Part shown: positions 16,593 to 25,368 of the stretch, in pieces
Layout of the letters: each line of letters starts with the position of its first letter
Numbering within the stretch: the stretch's first letter is position 1
Assembly: GCA_041395385.1 (NCBI GenBank)
Contig: JAWLAN010000019.1
Span: 39,926-103,925 of the forward strand
DNA from: JAJVHZ01 sp041395385
GTDB taxonomy: Bacteria; Pseudomonadota; Gammaproteobacteria; JAJPIJ01
Length of the DNA: 64,000 nt
Direction: 5' to 3'
Notes under the pieces: model-generated
The model's database searches: none
What the model was told of the DNA's origin: nothing
The model's input: only the letters and a program-made list of their open reading frames with translations
Program-made: the position numbers and the translations under genes

Positions 16593-18122
16593 ATGAAAAA
16601 AAAATCCGGGGGGATGGCGATGCGCAACACATCGGCAGGGGACAGCACGCTGGAATCCAACCGCGGCGTCGACAGGGAGACGGGATTCGTCCGCGGCCTG
16701 GGACTGCTCGACGGCACCATGCTGGTGGCCGGCAACATGATCGGCTCCGGCATCTTCATCGTCTCCGCCGACATCGCCCGCCAGGTCGGATCTCCCGGCT
16801 GGCTGCTGATGATCTGGGTCATCACCGGGCTGTTCACGCTGGCGGCCGCGGTGAGCTACGGGGAGCTCGCCGCGATGTACCCGCATGCCGGCGGCCAGTA
16901 CATCTATCTGCGCGAGGCCTTCGGACCGATGTGGGCCTTCCTCTACGGCTGGGTGCTGTTCCTCATCGTGCAGACCGGCACGATCGCGGCGGTGTCGATC
17001 GGCTTCGCGCGCTTTGCCGGCGTGCTCTGGCCGGCGATCTCGCCCACCAATCTGCTCTTCGACCTCGGCCTGCTGCCGGTGCCCGGCGTGGGCAACCTCT
17101 CGCTGTCGCTGTCCACGCAGCAGATGACCGGCATCCTCGCCACCGTGCTGCTCACCTGGCTGAACCTGCGCGGCCTGTACACCGGCAAGCTCATCCAGGA
17201 CGTCTTCACGCTTACCAAGATCGGCGCGCTGCTGGCGCTGATCGGACTGGGGCTCGCGTACTTCGGCCGCGACCCGGCCGCGGCCATCCACGCCGGGGAC
17301 TTCTGGACGCCGCGCGCCAACGGCGAGGCGATCCGCGCGCTCGCGTTCCTGCCCATCATCGGCACCGCGATGGTCGGGGCGCTGTTCGCCTCCGAGGCGT
17401 GGAACAACGTCGGCTTCGCGGGCGACGAGATGAAGAACCCCAAGCGCAACCTGCCGCTCAGCATGGCGCTCGGCGTGCTGCTGACCACGGGACTGTACCT
17501 GCTCGCCAACGTCGCCTACCTGTTCACGCTGCCGCTGGAGGCGATCCAGAACGCGCCGCAGGATCGCGTCGGCGTGGCCTCGGCGAAGGTGGTGCTCGGC
17601 CAGTACGCGGAGATCCTGATGGCCATCGGCATCATGGTCTCCACCTTCGGCTGCATGAACGGCATCATCCTGGCCGGCGCGCGCGTGTATTACTCGATCG
17701 CGAAGGACGGTCTGTTCTTCGAGCCGGTCGGCACGCTGAATCGCAAGCACGTGCCCGGCGTCGCGCTCGTGCTGCAGGGGCTGTGGATCGTCGTGCTCAC
17801 CCTGCCGCGCACCTACGACGGCACGACCCAGGCCTACAGCAATCTCTACAGCAACCTGCTCGACTACATCGTCTTCGGCGTGATGGTGTTCTACATCCTC
17901 ACCATGGCCGCGATCTTCGTCCTGCGCCGCAAGCGGCCCGAGGTCGAGCGCCCGGTGCTGGCCTGGGGATACCCGTGGCTCACCGCGCTCTACATCGTCT
18001 TCGCGATCGGCATCTGCCTCGCCCTGCTCTGGTCGGAGAAGACCCGCCTGAACGCCATCCTCGGCCTGCTGGTGATCCTCGCCGGACTGCCGGTGTACTG
18101 GTGGTGGCGCAGGCGCAGGTAA
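16593..18122 (+). CDS. APC-superfamily amino acid permease
   Basis: This inner-membrane transporter of about 509 residues has around 12 membrane segments. TM1 has the APC substrate motif GNMIGSGIFIVSADIARQ and is followed by SYGELAAMYPHAGGQYIYL, which is typical of amino acid/polyamine/organocation exchangers. EAWNNVGFAGDEMKNPKRNLP marks the TM6-7 region. The start is uncertain: ATG 16593 reads MKKKSGGM, while ATG 16620 lies six bases after a GGGGGG run and would give MRNTSAGDS. The substrate is not predictable. Confidence 0.88.
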   Translation: MKKKSGGMAMRNTSAGDSTLESNRGVDRETGFVRGLGLLDGTMLVAGNMIGSGIFIVSADIARQVGSPGWLLMIWVITGLFTLAAAVSYGELAAMYPHAGGQYIYLREAFGPMWAFLYGWVLFLIVQTGTIAAVSIGFARFAGVLWPAISPTNLLFDLGLLPVPGVGNLSLSLSTQQMTGILATVLLTWLNLRGLYTGKLIQDVFTLTKIGALLALIGLGLAYFGRDPAAAIHAGDFWTPRANGEAIRALAFLPIIGTAMVGALFASEAWNNVGFAGDEMKNPKRNLPLSMALGVLLTTGLYLLANVAYLFTLPLEAIQNAPQDRVGVASAKVVLGQYAEILMAIGIMVSTFGCMNGIILAGARVYYSIAKDGLFFEPVGTLNRKHVPGVALVLQGLWIVVLTLPRTYDGTTQAYSNLYSNLLDYIVFGVMVFYILTMAAIFVLRRKRPEVERPVLAWGYPWLTALYIVFAIGICLALLWSEKTRLNAILGLLVILAGLPVYWWWRRRR

Positions 18123-18326
18123 TTCCGGGCGGTGTGGCCACGCCGCCGGCGCCGGCCGCGGCCGGCGGGATGACCTGCGGGCCGGCAGGACGTCTCCTGC
18201 GGCGGGAGTCCGCAATGGAGCCTGGATGGCAGCCCGGGGTCGATCCCGGCCCGTTGGAGCCGCGCACTATCGGTAGCACCGCGGGCGATAGAGGGCGCTA
18301 CGGGCAAGGCCCGGGCTGCGAGCGGA

Positions 18327-18602
18327 TCAGCGGCCGTTCTCGTACATCGAGGGAGTGATCCGGGCACGGGCGAGGTACTCGCGCAAGTGCCGGACTTCCT
18401 GCCGGTCGAGCACGTTGCTGTGATGCGGATGGTGCAGTATGCCCTCGGCGCCGTTGAGCTGTACTCGCACCCGGGCGCCGGAAAGCGGCTCGATGGTCGC
18501 CCCCAGGTGACTCAGCAGGGACTCGATCTCCCGCCAGTGGATGTTGCCGCTGATTGGGTCGTGGAAGATGGCGCGAATCAGCTTTTCGTGCTTGTGGCTC
18601 AT
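18327..18602 (-). CDS. HicA-like small protein, no antitoxin partner
   Basis: This 91-residue protein reads HEKLIRAIFHDPISGNIHW, then IESLLSHLGATIEPLSGARV and a His-rich block GILHHPHHSNVLD. Proteins with this arrangement are usually placed near the HicA dsRBD-like toxin family, whose catalytic residue is a His. No HicB-like gene is adjacent on either side, so a toxin role is doubtful; it may be a domesticated RNA-binding protein. Confidence 0.65.
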   Translation of the reverse strand: MSHKHEKLIRAIFHDPISGNIHWREIESLLSHLGATIEPLSGARVRVQLNGAEGILHHPHHSNVLDRQEVRHLREYLARARITPSMYENGR

Positions 18603-18873
18603 CGGTGGCGCTCGCTTCCGGGGATCTGCCCGTACTCAGGATACCTCACTTGCCGCGTTGGCTGCCTGCGGGCTCGGTTGTCCGGTTGCCGCTCTGCCCG
18701 GCCGGACCCGGTTCGAATCGAGTCCCTCGCGGATAGCAGCCCTGCCGCCTACACTTGAAGTCGTACGGCTATGCGTTTCGGCCGTTATATGCGGCGCGCC
18801 TCAACAGTCCGACTCGAGCGTGCCGTGAACCCGATGAGAAGAAACGCGGCACGCACTTCGCGAGGAGAAAGCG

Positions 18874-19164
18874 ATGGCAACGTTCATCAGCCTTGTAAAC
18901 TTCACCGATCAGGGAATCCGGAACGTCAAGGACTCGCCGGACCGCCTTCTCGCATTCCGGGCGTTGGCCGAGAAGCTGGGCGTATCGGTCAAGGGCGCCT
19001 ACTACACGGTGGGGCACTACGACATGGTCATCATCGTGGAGGGCAGCGACGAGGCCGCCACCACGACACTGCTGGCTGCGGGCTCGCTGGGCAATGTTCG
19101 GTCGCAAACGCTGCGCGCCTTCTCCGAGGATCAGATGAAGCAGATCATCAGCAGGATGCCGTGA
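18874..19164 (+). CDS. GYD-domain protein
   Basis: This 96-residue protein opens MATFISLVNFTDQGIRNVKD and has the family block VKGAYYTVGHYDMVIIVEG. GYD proteins are ferredoxin-like, alpha/beta, of unknown function. A GAGGAGA site lies seven bases before the ATG. It appears to be followed by a possibly damaged small membrane gene and an isochorismatase-family gene in the same direction. Confidence 0.88.
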   Translation: MATFISLVNFTDQGIRNVKDSPDRLLAFRALAEKLGVSVKGAYYTVGHYDMVIIVEGSDEAATTTLLAAGSLGNVRSQTLRAFSEDQMKQIISRMP

Positions 19165-19209
19165 TGCATGTCAGGCCAGGACGGCCGGGTGGAGTGGTGA
19201 ATCAACCGC

Positions 19210-19485
19210 ATGGCGAGAAAAACCGTCGCCGCGCTCGCAGTACTCATGCTTGCGCTGGCCGCGTGGGGCGTGTTCTTCGAAAACAACGCCATCTCGATAG
19301 TGATCAATGGCAACGAGGTCACCGGTCCGCTGAAGGGCGCTATCGGGCTCGCCACCGCCGCGAGAGGAGTCAGCCATGAGCGCACCATTCAGATACAACC
19401 GCCTGAACAAGGACGCCGCCGCGCTGCTCCTGGTGGACCACCAGGCGGGACTGATCTCGCTGGTACAGGACTTCGGGCCGAATGA
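19210..19485 (+). CDS. Small membrane-anchored ORF, probably truncated
   Basis: The first 45 codons look like a real protein: a hydrophobic N-terminal segment (VAALAVLMLALAAWGVFF), then ISIVINGNEVTGPLKGAIGLA. The rest, from about residue 50, turns Arg/Gly/Pro-rich and overlaps the isochorismatase gene in another frame, as expected of read-through. My reading is that the 3' part of a small membrane-protein gene was lost when the downstream gene came to lie here. There is no close ribosome site. Confidence 0.4.
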   Translation: MARKTVAALAVLMLALAAWGVFFENNAISIVINGNEVTGPLKGAIGLATAARGVSHERTIQIQPPEQGRRRAAPGGPPGGTDLAGTGLRAE

Positions 19486-20008
19486 ATTCAAGAACAGCGT
19501 GCTGGCCATTGCCGCCTGCGGCAAGTACTTCAACCTGCCGACCATACTCACGACCAGCTTCGAGAACGGGCCGAACGGGCCGCTCGTGCCCGAGCTGCGG
19601 GAGATGTTCCCGAACGCCCCGTACATCGCCCGGCCCGGCAACACCAACGCGTGGGACAACGAGGACTTCGTCCGGGCGGTGAAGGAGACCGGGCGCAAGC
19701 AGTTGATCATCGCCGGCGTGGTGACCGAGGTATGCGTGGCGTTTCCGGCTCTTTCGGCCCTGGAGGAGGGTTATGAGGTGTTCGTGGTCACCGACGCCTC
19801 CGGCACTTTCAACGAGGTCACCCGTCACACCGCCTGGCTGCGGATGCAGGCCGCCGGCGTGCAGTTGATCAACTGGTTCGGCATGGCCTGCGAGCTGCAC
19901 CGCGACTGGCGCAACAACATCGAAGGTCTCGGGGCGCTGTTTTCCAACCACATTCCGAACTACCGGAACCTGATGACCAGCTACTTCACTCTCGCCGGCA
20001 GGAAGTAA
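19376..20008 (+). CDS. Isochorismatase-family hydrolase (YcaC-like)
   Basis: This 210-residue cysteine hydrolase opens with a catalytic Asp21 in ALLLVDHQAGL, and the nucleophile Cys near residue 120 is in IAGVVTEVCVAFPA. The cis-peptide region before the Cys and the ending block FGMACELHRDW fit the YcaC subgroup. AGAGGAG precedes the ATG. Substrate is unknown; YcaC itself has no established reaction. Confidence 0.88.
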   Translation: MSAPFRYNRLNKDAAALLLVDHQAGLISLVQDFGPNEFKNSVLAIAACGKYFNLPTILTTSFENGPNGPLVPELREMFPNAPYIARPGNTNAWDNEDFVRAVKETGRKQLIIAGVVTEVCVAFPALSALEEGYEVFVVTDASGTFNEVTRHTAWLRMQAAGVQLINWFGMACELHRDWRNNIEGLGALFSNHIPNYRNLMTSYFTLAGRK

Positions 20009-20244
20009 CGACGCGCAGAAGGAGCGGTGCAGCCGACCGTCGCGCCTCCGGTTCCTCAGGAGGCGGGTCGCGACAGGCCCGTTCAGCGCTCACCCGGCTC
20101 AAGTCCTCGGGGTGAAGGACTGGCGAGCGTCCGGGGGCGGCGTCATACCCGTCAATCGCGCGCGCCCGGGCGGAACCGCACTCTGACGTCGCTGCTCCCT
20201 GCACTCGCCTCCCCACAACGCGAGCGGAAGGCGGGGACGACAAC

Positions 20245-21060
20245 TCAGTGCTGATTGACGAGCACCAGCTGCGCCGGCATGGGCGCAGGGAAGCCGCTTT
20301 TTGCGAGAGCCTCCCTGATCACGCGATTGCCGTCGAAATAGACCTGCCAGTAGTGGTCGTTGTGGCAGTAGGGCCGCACGGCCAGCACCGGTCCGACCAG
20401 ATTGAATTCGAGGATCTCCACCTCGACCGGCGGCGAGGGAACGACGTTCGGAACGGCGGCGATCTCCTCGCGCAGCAACTTCATGGCGAAGACATGATCG
20501 GCGTTGCCGGCCAACTGGCATAGGAGGTCGACGCGCCGATAGGGATTGGCGCTGAAATTCTGGATGGTTTCCGCGAAGATCTTGCCGTTGCCGACGATGG
20601 TCAGGACGTTGTCGGGAGTGTTGATCGAGGTGGAGAACAGGCCGATTTCCTTCACCGTGCCGGTGATGCCGGCGGCGTTGACGAAGTCTCCGACCTTGAA
20701 CGGACGCAGCACGACCAGGAAGACACCCGCGGCGAGGTTCGACAACATGCCGCTCCAGGCCACGCCGATCGCCACGCCCGCGCCGGCGACCAGTGCGGCG
20801 AAGGTCGTCGTCTGCACGCCGAAATAGCCCAGGATCGCGACGACGAGAACGATGTTCAGCACAACCGTCAGGAAGTTGCCGATGTAGCGCATCAGCGTGG
20901 GGTCGACCTTCGCTCGCTCCAGCGTTCCCTGCAGCAGACGCCCCACCAATCCGATCAACCACCGGCCGACCACCCAGAAGACGATCGCGGCAACGATCTT
21001 CAGGCCCACGTCGGTCGCATAGGTCACTGCGAGTTCCTGATACTTGCTCAAGTTGTCCAT
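20245..21060 (-). CDS. Small-conductance mechanosensitive channel (MscS)
   Basis: This 271-residue channel has three N-terminal membrane segments. The pore helix TM3 shows the Gly/Ala pattern (ALVAGAGVAIGVAWSGML), followed by SNLAAGVFLVVLRPFKVGDFV. The beta domain has GTVKEIGLFSTSINTPDN and the C-terminal alpha/beta domain is complete, so this is a minimal MscS-type protein. GGAGAAA precedes the ATG at 21060. It releases solutes upon osmotic downshift. Confidence 0.93.
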   Translation of the reverse strand: MDNLSKYQELAVTYATDVGLKIVAAIVFWVVGRWLIGLVGRLLQGTLERAKVDPTLMRYIGNFLTVVLNIVLVVAILGYFGVQTTTFAALVAGAGVAIGVAWSGMLSNLAAGVFLVVLRPFKVGDFVNAAGITGTVKEIGLFSTSINTPDNVLTIVGNGKIFAETIQNFSANPYRRVDLLCQLAGNADHVFAMKLLREEIAAVPNVVPSPPVEVEILEFNLVGPVLAVRPYCHNDHYWQVYFDGNRVIREALAKSGFPAPMPAQLVLVNQH

Positions 21061-21453
21061 GGCATTTCTCCGGTGTACGCATCTCATGGAACCTCAAGGC
21101 CATTCTCACTGAGCGTTTCACCAACTGTCAAAAAATGGCCGGTCTGCCAGGTGGTACCGGTGCTGGCGCAGCCGCAGCGGACCTGGGACCTCACATGAGC
21201 TGTCGTGGTTGCCGGATCGTTCGCGTCGAGCGCGCCGGTCATCGGGCAGATGCCGGGAGCGCGCGAACTGTACGTTCGTTCCCGGGTCCGGTTGCCACCT
21301 CGGAACTTGTCATGCTTTCAGGGGGACTGATTCCGGAGGCCTGCCGCCCCAATGTGCCATGCGGCGCTCTCGGCGCAGCGCCCCGGGATACCCGGATGAC
21401 AGCGGCCTGAAGGAGGCGTAACGTTATCTTCCATCTCCTGGTCGAGGTAAATC
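21061..21453. other. Divergent intergenic region
   Basis: The region lies between the MscS gene and the HPF-like gene. I see no coding pattern, hairpin or promoter in it that I can support, apart from the ribosome sites at its two ends. Confidence 0.4.
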
Positions 21454-22296
21454 ATGCAGAAGAGAAAGAAGCATTTTCCGGCGTCGCGGTCGCGCGCCAA
21501 CAAGGCTCGGCTCGGCGCCACGGGCGTGGCCGACACGCCGCTGGCAGTCCGCGCGACCGGGATCTGGATCTCGGAGGACTTCGATCGGCAAATCCGCAAG
21601 CGCCTCACGGCCAGTCTCGGAAAGTTCGCGGATTGCATCGAGAGGCTGACCGTCCGGTTCGAGGACATCAACGGACCGCGAGGGGGTGTCGATATCGCGT
21701 GCCGCGCGAAGGCGGTTCTGAGCAGCCTTCCCAGCGTGGTTGTCAGTGCGCGCGCGAAGACCGAGCGCGTGGCATTCGGCAAGGTGGCCGAAGCGATGGG
21801 GCGGGCCGTGCGCAAGTCACTCGACCGCGCGCCCAAGGCGGGGCAGAGACGCGCCCCGGATGCCTCCGTCGAGCCCGCGTCCCGCTCCGGGAGTCCCGTC
21901 TCTGCGCGGAATGACGCCGCCGACCCCGGCAGCTACATCGGCCGGCGCGTGGGCCGGGGTGCGGCGAATCTCGAGGCGGCACTGGAGCGACCCGAGAAGC
22001 GGCGCCGAGACGTGCCCGTCGACACGTCGGCGCCGGGCGTCAGCGCGACGGACCGCAAGGCGGGGGGCGAGTCAACGGCGCGGCGAAATACCAAGGCACG
22101 AGTGCCGCGCGCTACCGCGACGCTGGAGGACAGCCGGAAGGGGCGACCGTCCCGGAAGTCCACGCGCAAGAGCGCCAACCGGGCGAAGAGTGCGACCAAC
22201 ATCCAGAAACGAGTGGCAGCCAAGTTGATGTCATCCAGGACCCGGGCGCGTCAGGCGCAGGCGAAGGCAGTGGGCGCCACGAGAAAGACGCGCTGA
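21454..22296 (+). CDS. HPF/RaiA-like domain fused to a long basic tail
   Basis: The product has 280 residues. Residues about 30-125 resemble a ribosome hibernation factor: a strand pair (AVRATGIWISEDFDRQIRKR), a helix, VRFEDINGPRGG then VDIACRAKAVLSSLPSVVV, and a second helix FGKVAEAMGRAVRKSLDRA. From about 130 on the chain is low-complexity and rich in Arg, Lys, Ala and Ser, like a histone-H1-type tail, ending ARQAQAKAVGATRKTR. Ordinary short HPF/YhbH proteins are about 95 residues. GAGGTAAATC precedes the ATG. It probably binds RNA or ribosomes; the tail could bind nucleic acid non-specifically. Confidence 0.65.
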   Translation: MQKRKKHFPASRSRANKARLGATGVADTPLAVRATGIWISEDFDRQIRKRLTASLGKFADCIERLTVRFEDINGPRGGVDIACRAKAVLSSLPSVVVSARAKTERVAFGKVAEAMGRAVRKSLDRAPKAGQRRAPDASVEPASRSGSPVSARNDAADPGSYIGRRVGRGAANLEAALERPEKRRRDVPVDTSAPGVSATDRKAGGESTARRNTKARVPRATATLEDSRKGRPSRKSTRKSANRAKSATNIQKRVAAKLMSSRTRARQAQAKAVGATRKTR

Positions 22297-22463
22297 CGAT
22301 CGACGCCTGCCTGCCTGCCCTTCAACGGGCCGTTTCCGCGTCTCCGGGCGGCACGGCAGCTCGCGGCCGGACACCGTCCGCGCCCGTGGGCCGGCGGCGC
22401 ACGAGCCGAGACCGGTTGCATGTCGCGCATGCGGCAGAGCGGGGCGGTGAAGCGGGAACCGCC

Positions 22464-23888
22464 TCATTGCATGCAGCAGCCCTCATCGCCCTGCGACCAG
22501 GCCCAGTCCACCACCGCGTCGAGAAACGGCTGCGCCCGGATCGCGTTCTTGTGGTTGACGATGCAGACCACTATCAGCCAGCGGCCGCGGGAGTCCTGCA
22601 GGTAGCCGGCGACGGCCCGCACCCCCTCGAGATAGCCGCTCTTCATGTGCGCCTTGCCGGCTGCGTCCGAGCCTTTCAATCGGCGGCGCAGCGTCCCGTC
22701 CACCGCCGGGATCGGCAGGGACGCGAGATACTCCGGCATCAACGGACTGTTCCAGCCGCGTTCCAGGACGCGGGCGAGGTTGCGTGCGCTGATGCGCTCC
22801 TCGCGCGAGAGTCCGGAGCCGTTCTCCAGCACGAGCTCCGGGACGTCCAGGCCCGCCTGCTGCAGCCAGCCGCGCACCGCGAAGTCTGCGCTCGCGGTCG
22901 TGGCGGGCGATGCGCCCGCGCTCAGACCCAGGGTCAGGTAGAGCTGCCGCGCCATGACGTTGTTGCTCCACTTGTTGATGTCGCGGATGACCTCGGAGAC
23001 CGGCGGCGACTGCCAGGTGCTCATCAGGCGCGCGGAGTCGGGCAGCGCGCCGTCGCGCACCTTGCCCGCGAATCCCCCGCCCAGCTCGCCCCACGTCTGC
23101 TCGAATACCGCCTGCAGGTATTCGTTGGGTGTGAGCAGGCTGAAGTTCTTGCTCTTCTCGCCGCAGCCCCTGGGGAACTTGCCCTGGAAGACGAGCTCAG
23201 CCGTCTCCGCGTCCGCCTGCGGGTTCTCCGGCCAGTACTGGCACGACCCCTTGCCCAGGGAGAGCTGGTTGACGATGCGGATCTGGGGGAGATCCGGCAT
23301 CGCGGTGATCGTGACCTTGCCGCTCGGCTCATCGGGCAGGAACTGCAGCCGCACGGACTTGAAGTTCAGCAGCAACGCATCCGGCGGCACGTTGTACGGG
23401 CGCGTGGGCCGGTTGTCGAAGCGTCCCGGATCGGTGTCGTCCAGCGCGAAGAGGCTGCGATCGACGACGAGATCGCCGCGTATGTCGCGAAGACCGCGGC
23501 CGCGGAGATCCTTCAGCAGCAGCCAGAAGTTCTCGATCGTGAGCTTCGGATCGCCGCCGCCCTTGATGACCAGATCGCCGTCCAGCACGCCCTCGCGCAG
23601 CGGTCCGTTCGCATAGACCTCCGTCTGCCAGGTGTAGGCGGGGCCGAGCAGCTCGAGCGCCGCGAGCGTCGTGACGAGCTTCATGGTCGAGGCGGGGTTC
23701 ATCGCGAGGTCCGCGTTCTCCGACAGGAGGGGCCGGGTCGCGCCAATCTCCTGGACGTAGAGCCCGACGGCCTCGGGTGGCACCTGGCTCGCCGCGAGCT
23801 TCGTGCTCAGGGCAGGCGGCCACGGCTGGGCGTGGGCGGCGGGGACCGCGATCAACCAGCCCAGCACGAGGAAAACGTTTCTCTGCAT
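22464..23888 (-). CDS. dacB: D-alanyl-D-alanine carboxypeptidase/endopeptidase (PBP4)
   Basis: This 474-residue periplasmic peptidase of the S13 family has a signal peptide ending AHA near residue 20. The penicillin-binding motifs are complete: SxxK in NPASTMK (Ser67, Lys70), SxN as SNN in INKWSNNVMAR near residue 306, and KSG in HMKSGYLEGV near 414. The large insertion between the first two motifs is characteristic of DacB. GGAGGAG precedes the ATG at 23888. It trims or cleaves peptidoglycan cross-links. The product ends with a Cys-rich GDEGCCMQ. Confidence 0.92.
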   Translation of the reverse strand: MQRNVFLVLGWLIAVPAAHAQPWPPALSTKLAASQVPPEAVGLYVQEIGATRPLLSENADLAMNPASTMKLVTTLAALELLGPAYTWQTEVYANGPLREGVLDGDLVIKGGGDPKLTIENFWLLLKDLRGRGLRDIRGDLVVDRSLFALDDTDPGRFDNRPTRPYNVPPDALLLNFKSVRLQFLPDEPSGKVTITAMPDLPQIRIVNQLSLGKGSCQYWPENPQADAETAELVFQGKFPRGCGEKSKNFSLLTPNEYLQAVFEQTWGELGGGFAGKVRDGALPDSARLMSTWQSPPVSEVIRDINKWSNNVMARQLYLTLGLSAGASPATTASADFAVRGWLQQAGLDVPELVLENGSGLSREERISARNLARVLERGWNSPLMPEYLASLPIPAVDGTLRRRLKGSDAAGKAHMKSGYLEGVRAVAGYLQDSRGRWLIVVCIVNHKNAIRAQPFLDAVVDWAWSQGDEGCCMQ

Positions 23889-24193
23889 TCGCTCCTCCAG
23901 CTGCATGACCGGCGCGGGGTGGATCGGCATGGGCCGCATCTGACCAAGGAGGGCCGATGCGACCCGCACGGCACCCGTGCCGTAGACTCTCAGGCACCAA
24001 TATTGGAGTCTCCAGGGGCTGGATGGCAACGCATCCGGCTCAGGTTTCCGCCGGCGCGGAGCGTGGGGATCTGCAGGGGGGCGGGCGGCTGGTGTCGGCC
24101 GGGACCTGCCGTTGCGCCGATCACGATCGCAACCGGCACGCACGGACAGGGCGATGCCGGACAACACAGGCTGCGCGAACGTCCGCGGGAACG
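23889..24193. other. Intergenic region upstream of dacB
   Basis: No gene is evident. Around 23955-24010 there are strong dyads: GCACGG-CAC-CCGTGC, and AGACTC paired with GAGTCT enclosing the palindrome CCAATATTGG at 23997-24006. On the minus strand these lie in the dacB leader and could be regulatory. A short match to the glycine riboswitch core was considered and not accepted. Confidence 0.4.
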
Positions 24194-24367
24194 TTACTGC
24201 GCCCTGTCCGCCAACGACGTCATCGCGTAGACGACGTACGGCGCGGTCATCCACAGCAGGCCCTTGACGAGGAAAAACCAGAATCCGCAGACGCCGAGCC
24301 GTTTCACGTGAGCGCCCCAGCTCCGTACGACAGATGACGCGATGGCAGTGTTGGCAAACTCGTTCAT
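24194..24367 (-). CDS. 57-residue membrane protein
   Basis: This is a short gene that is easy to miss. It begins MNEFANTAIASSVVRSWG and then has one long hydrophobic stretch from about residue 24 to 50 (LGVCGFWFFLVKGLLWM continuing TAPYVVYAM), ending in a soluble tail. GGAG lies eight bases before the ATG and the stop is TAA. It is directly downstream of the methanethiol methyltransferase on the same strand, with 69 bases between, so co-transcription is possible. I do not recognise a named family; function unknown. Confidence 0.6.
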   Translation of the reverse strand: MNEFANTAIASSVVRSWGAHVKRLGVCGFWFFLVKGLLWMTAPYVVYAMTSLADRAQ

Positions 24368-24436
24368 GGCCTTGTCTCCGCTTTGTCGTTCAGTTCGGCG
24401 GACCGGGGCGTGTGCCCCGGTCCGCCCGCGTAGCCG

Positions 24437-25195
24437 TCAGGCGGCGCGATGCGTGTAGCCCGCGCGGCGCCTGGCAGGCAGCCGCGGTACGAAACGCGGC
24501 ACTTCACGCGCGTAGGCGTCGTACTCCGCGTGCACCTTGCGCAGGTCGTGCTCCTCGAGCATCGTGCCGACGATGATGTAGGCCGAGGCCATGACCGCGA
24601 AGACGAGATGGGTCACGGTCATCGTCGGCGTCGCCCACATGGCGATGAAGAAGCCGACGTAGATCGGGTGGCGCACGTAGCGATACAGCCACGGCGTCTC
24701 GAACGTCAACGGCGTGTAGGGGCGGCCACGGAAGGCGAGCCAGACCTGACGCAGGCCGAACAGGTCGAAGTGGTTGATGAGGGACGTGCTGACGAGCACG
24801 AGCAGCCAGCCGGCCGCGAACAGTGCATACACTACGGCGGTCAGCGCCGGCGACGACACCTGCCAGACCAGTCCGCCGAGCGGCTGCCAGAAGGCCACGA
24901 GCAGGATCAGCGCGAGGCTGGAGGCCAGCACATAGGTACTGCGCTCGGCGGCCTCCGGGACGTAGCGCGTCAGCCAGCGCTTGAAGAACCCGCGCGCCAT
25001 GACGCTGTGCTGCACGGCGAACAGGCCGAGCAGACCCAGGTCGATGGCCAGCGCCGGGCCCAGCGCCATCGTCGGCACGGCGTCGATCGATTTCGGCACC
25101 CACAGGTTGCCGATGAAGCCGATGAGATAGAGGAAGGTGGCGAAGAACACCGCGTAACTCGCCACGCCGTAAAGCAATAGTGCAGTCTTTCTCAT
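24437..25195 (-). CDS. mddA: Methanethiol S-methyltransferase
   Basis: This 252-residue integral membrane enzyme methylates methanethiol to dimethyl sulfide using SAM. The N-terminus LLLYGVASYAVFFATFLYLIGFIGNL with VPKSID, the middle QHSVMARGFFKRW, and the SAM-binding C-terminal region LYRYVRHPIYVGFFIAMWA through EEHDLRKVHAEYDAYAREVP match MddA and the wider NnrU/isoprenylcysteine-methyltransferase fold. The ATG at 25195 follows AGAGGAT. It is divergent from a winged-helix regulator, which is a good candidate to control it. Confidence 0.85.
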   Translation of the reverse strand: MRKTALLLYGVASYAVFFATFLYLIGFIGNLWVPKSIDAVPTMALGPALAIDLGLLGLFAVQHSVMARGFFKRWLTRYVPEAAERSTYVLASSLALILLVAFWQPLGGLVWQVSSPALTAVVYALFAAGWLLVLVSTSLINHFDLFGLRQVWLAFRGRPYTPLTFETPWLYRYVRHPIYVGFFIAMWATPTMTVTHLVFAVMASAYIIVGTMLEEHDLRKVHAEYDAYAREVPRFVPRLPARRRAGYTHRAA

Positions 25196-25368
25196 GATGT
25201 TATCCTCTCTGTTCGGTGGAGTGCGCGACGGTCGTTGCGCCTGCAGGTAGTCTGCGAAATGGCGCTCGTCGGTGCTTGACCGACCGGTGATCATTTCCTG
25301 ATCAATCCGTGAATCGCCCGTCCGCGACGCTTTTGTGTCTCCCGGCAAGCAGTTAGGGACCCCGAACG

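Noticed and set aside
23955..24015. ACTCTCAGGCA plus a preceding hairpin, resembling the 3' half of a glycine riboswitch aptamer (plus strand)
   Set aside because: The GGAGAG partner and the conserved CCGAAGG-GCAA block are missing, the downstream plus strand has no glycine-related gene, and the motif partly forms another hairpin (AGACTC/GAGTCT).
23957..24337. Plus-strand open frame of 126 codons
   Set aside because: It covers the dacB leader and the antisense of the 57-residue gene, has Arg-rich composition and no ribosome site.
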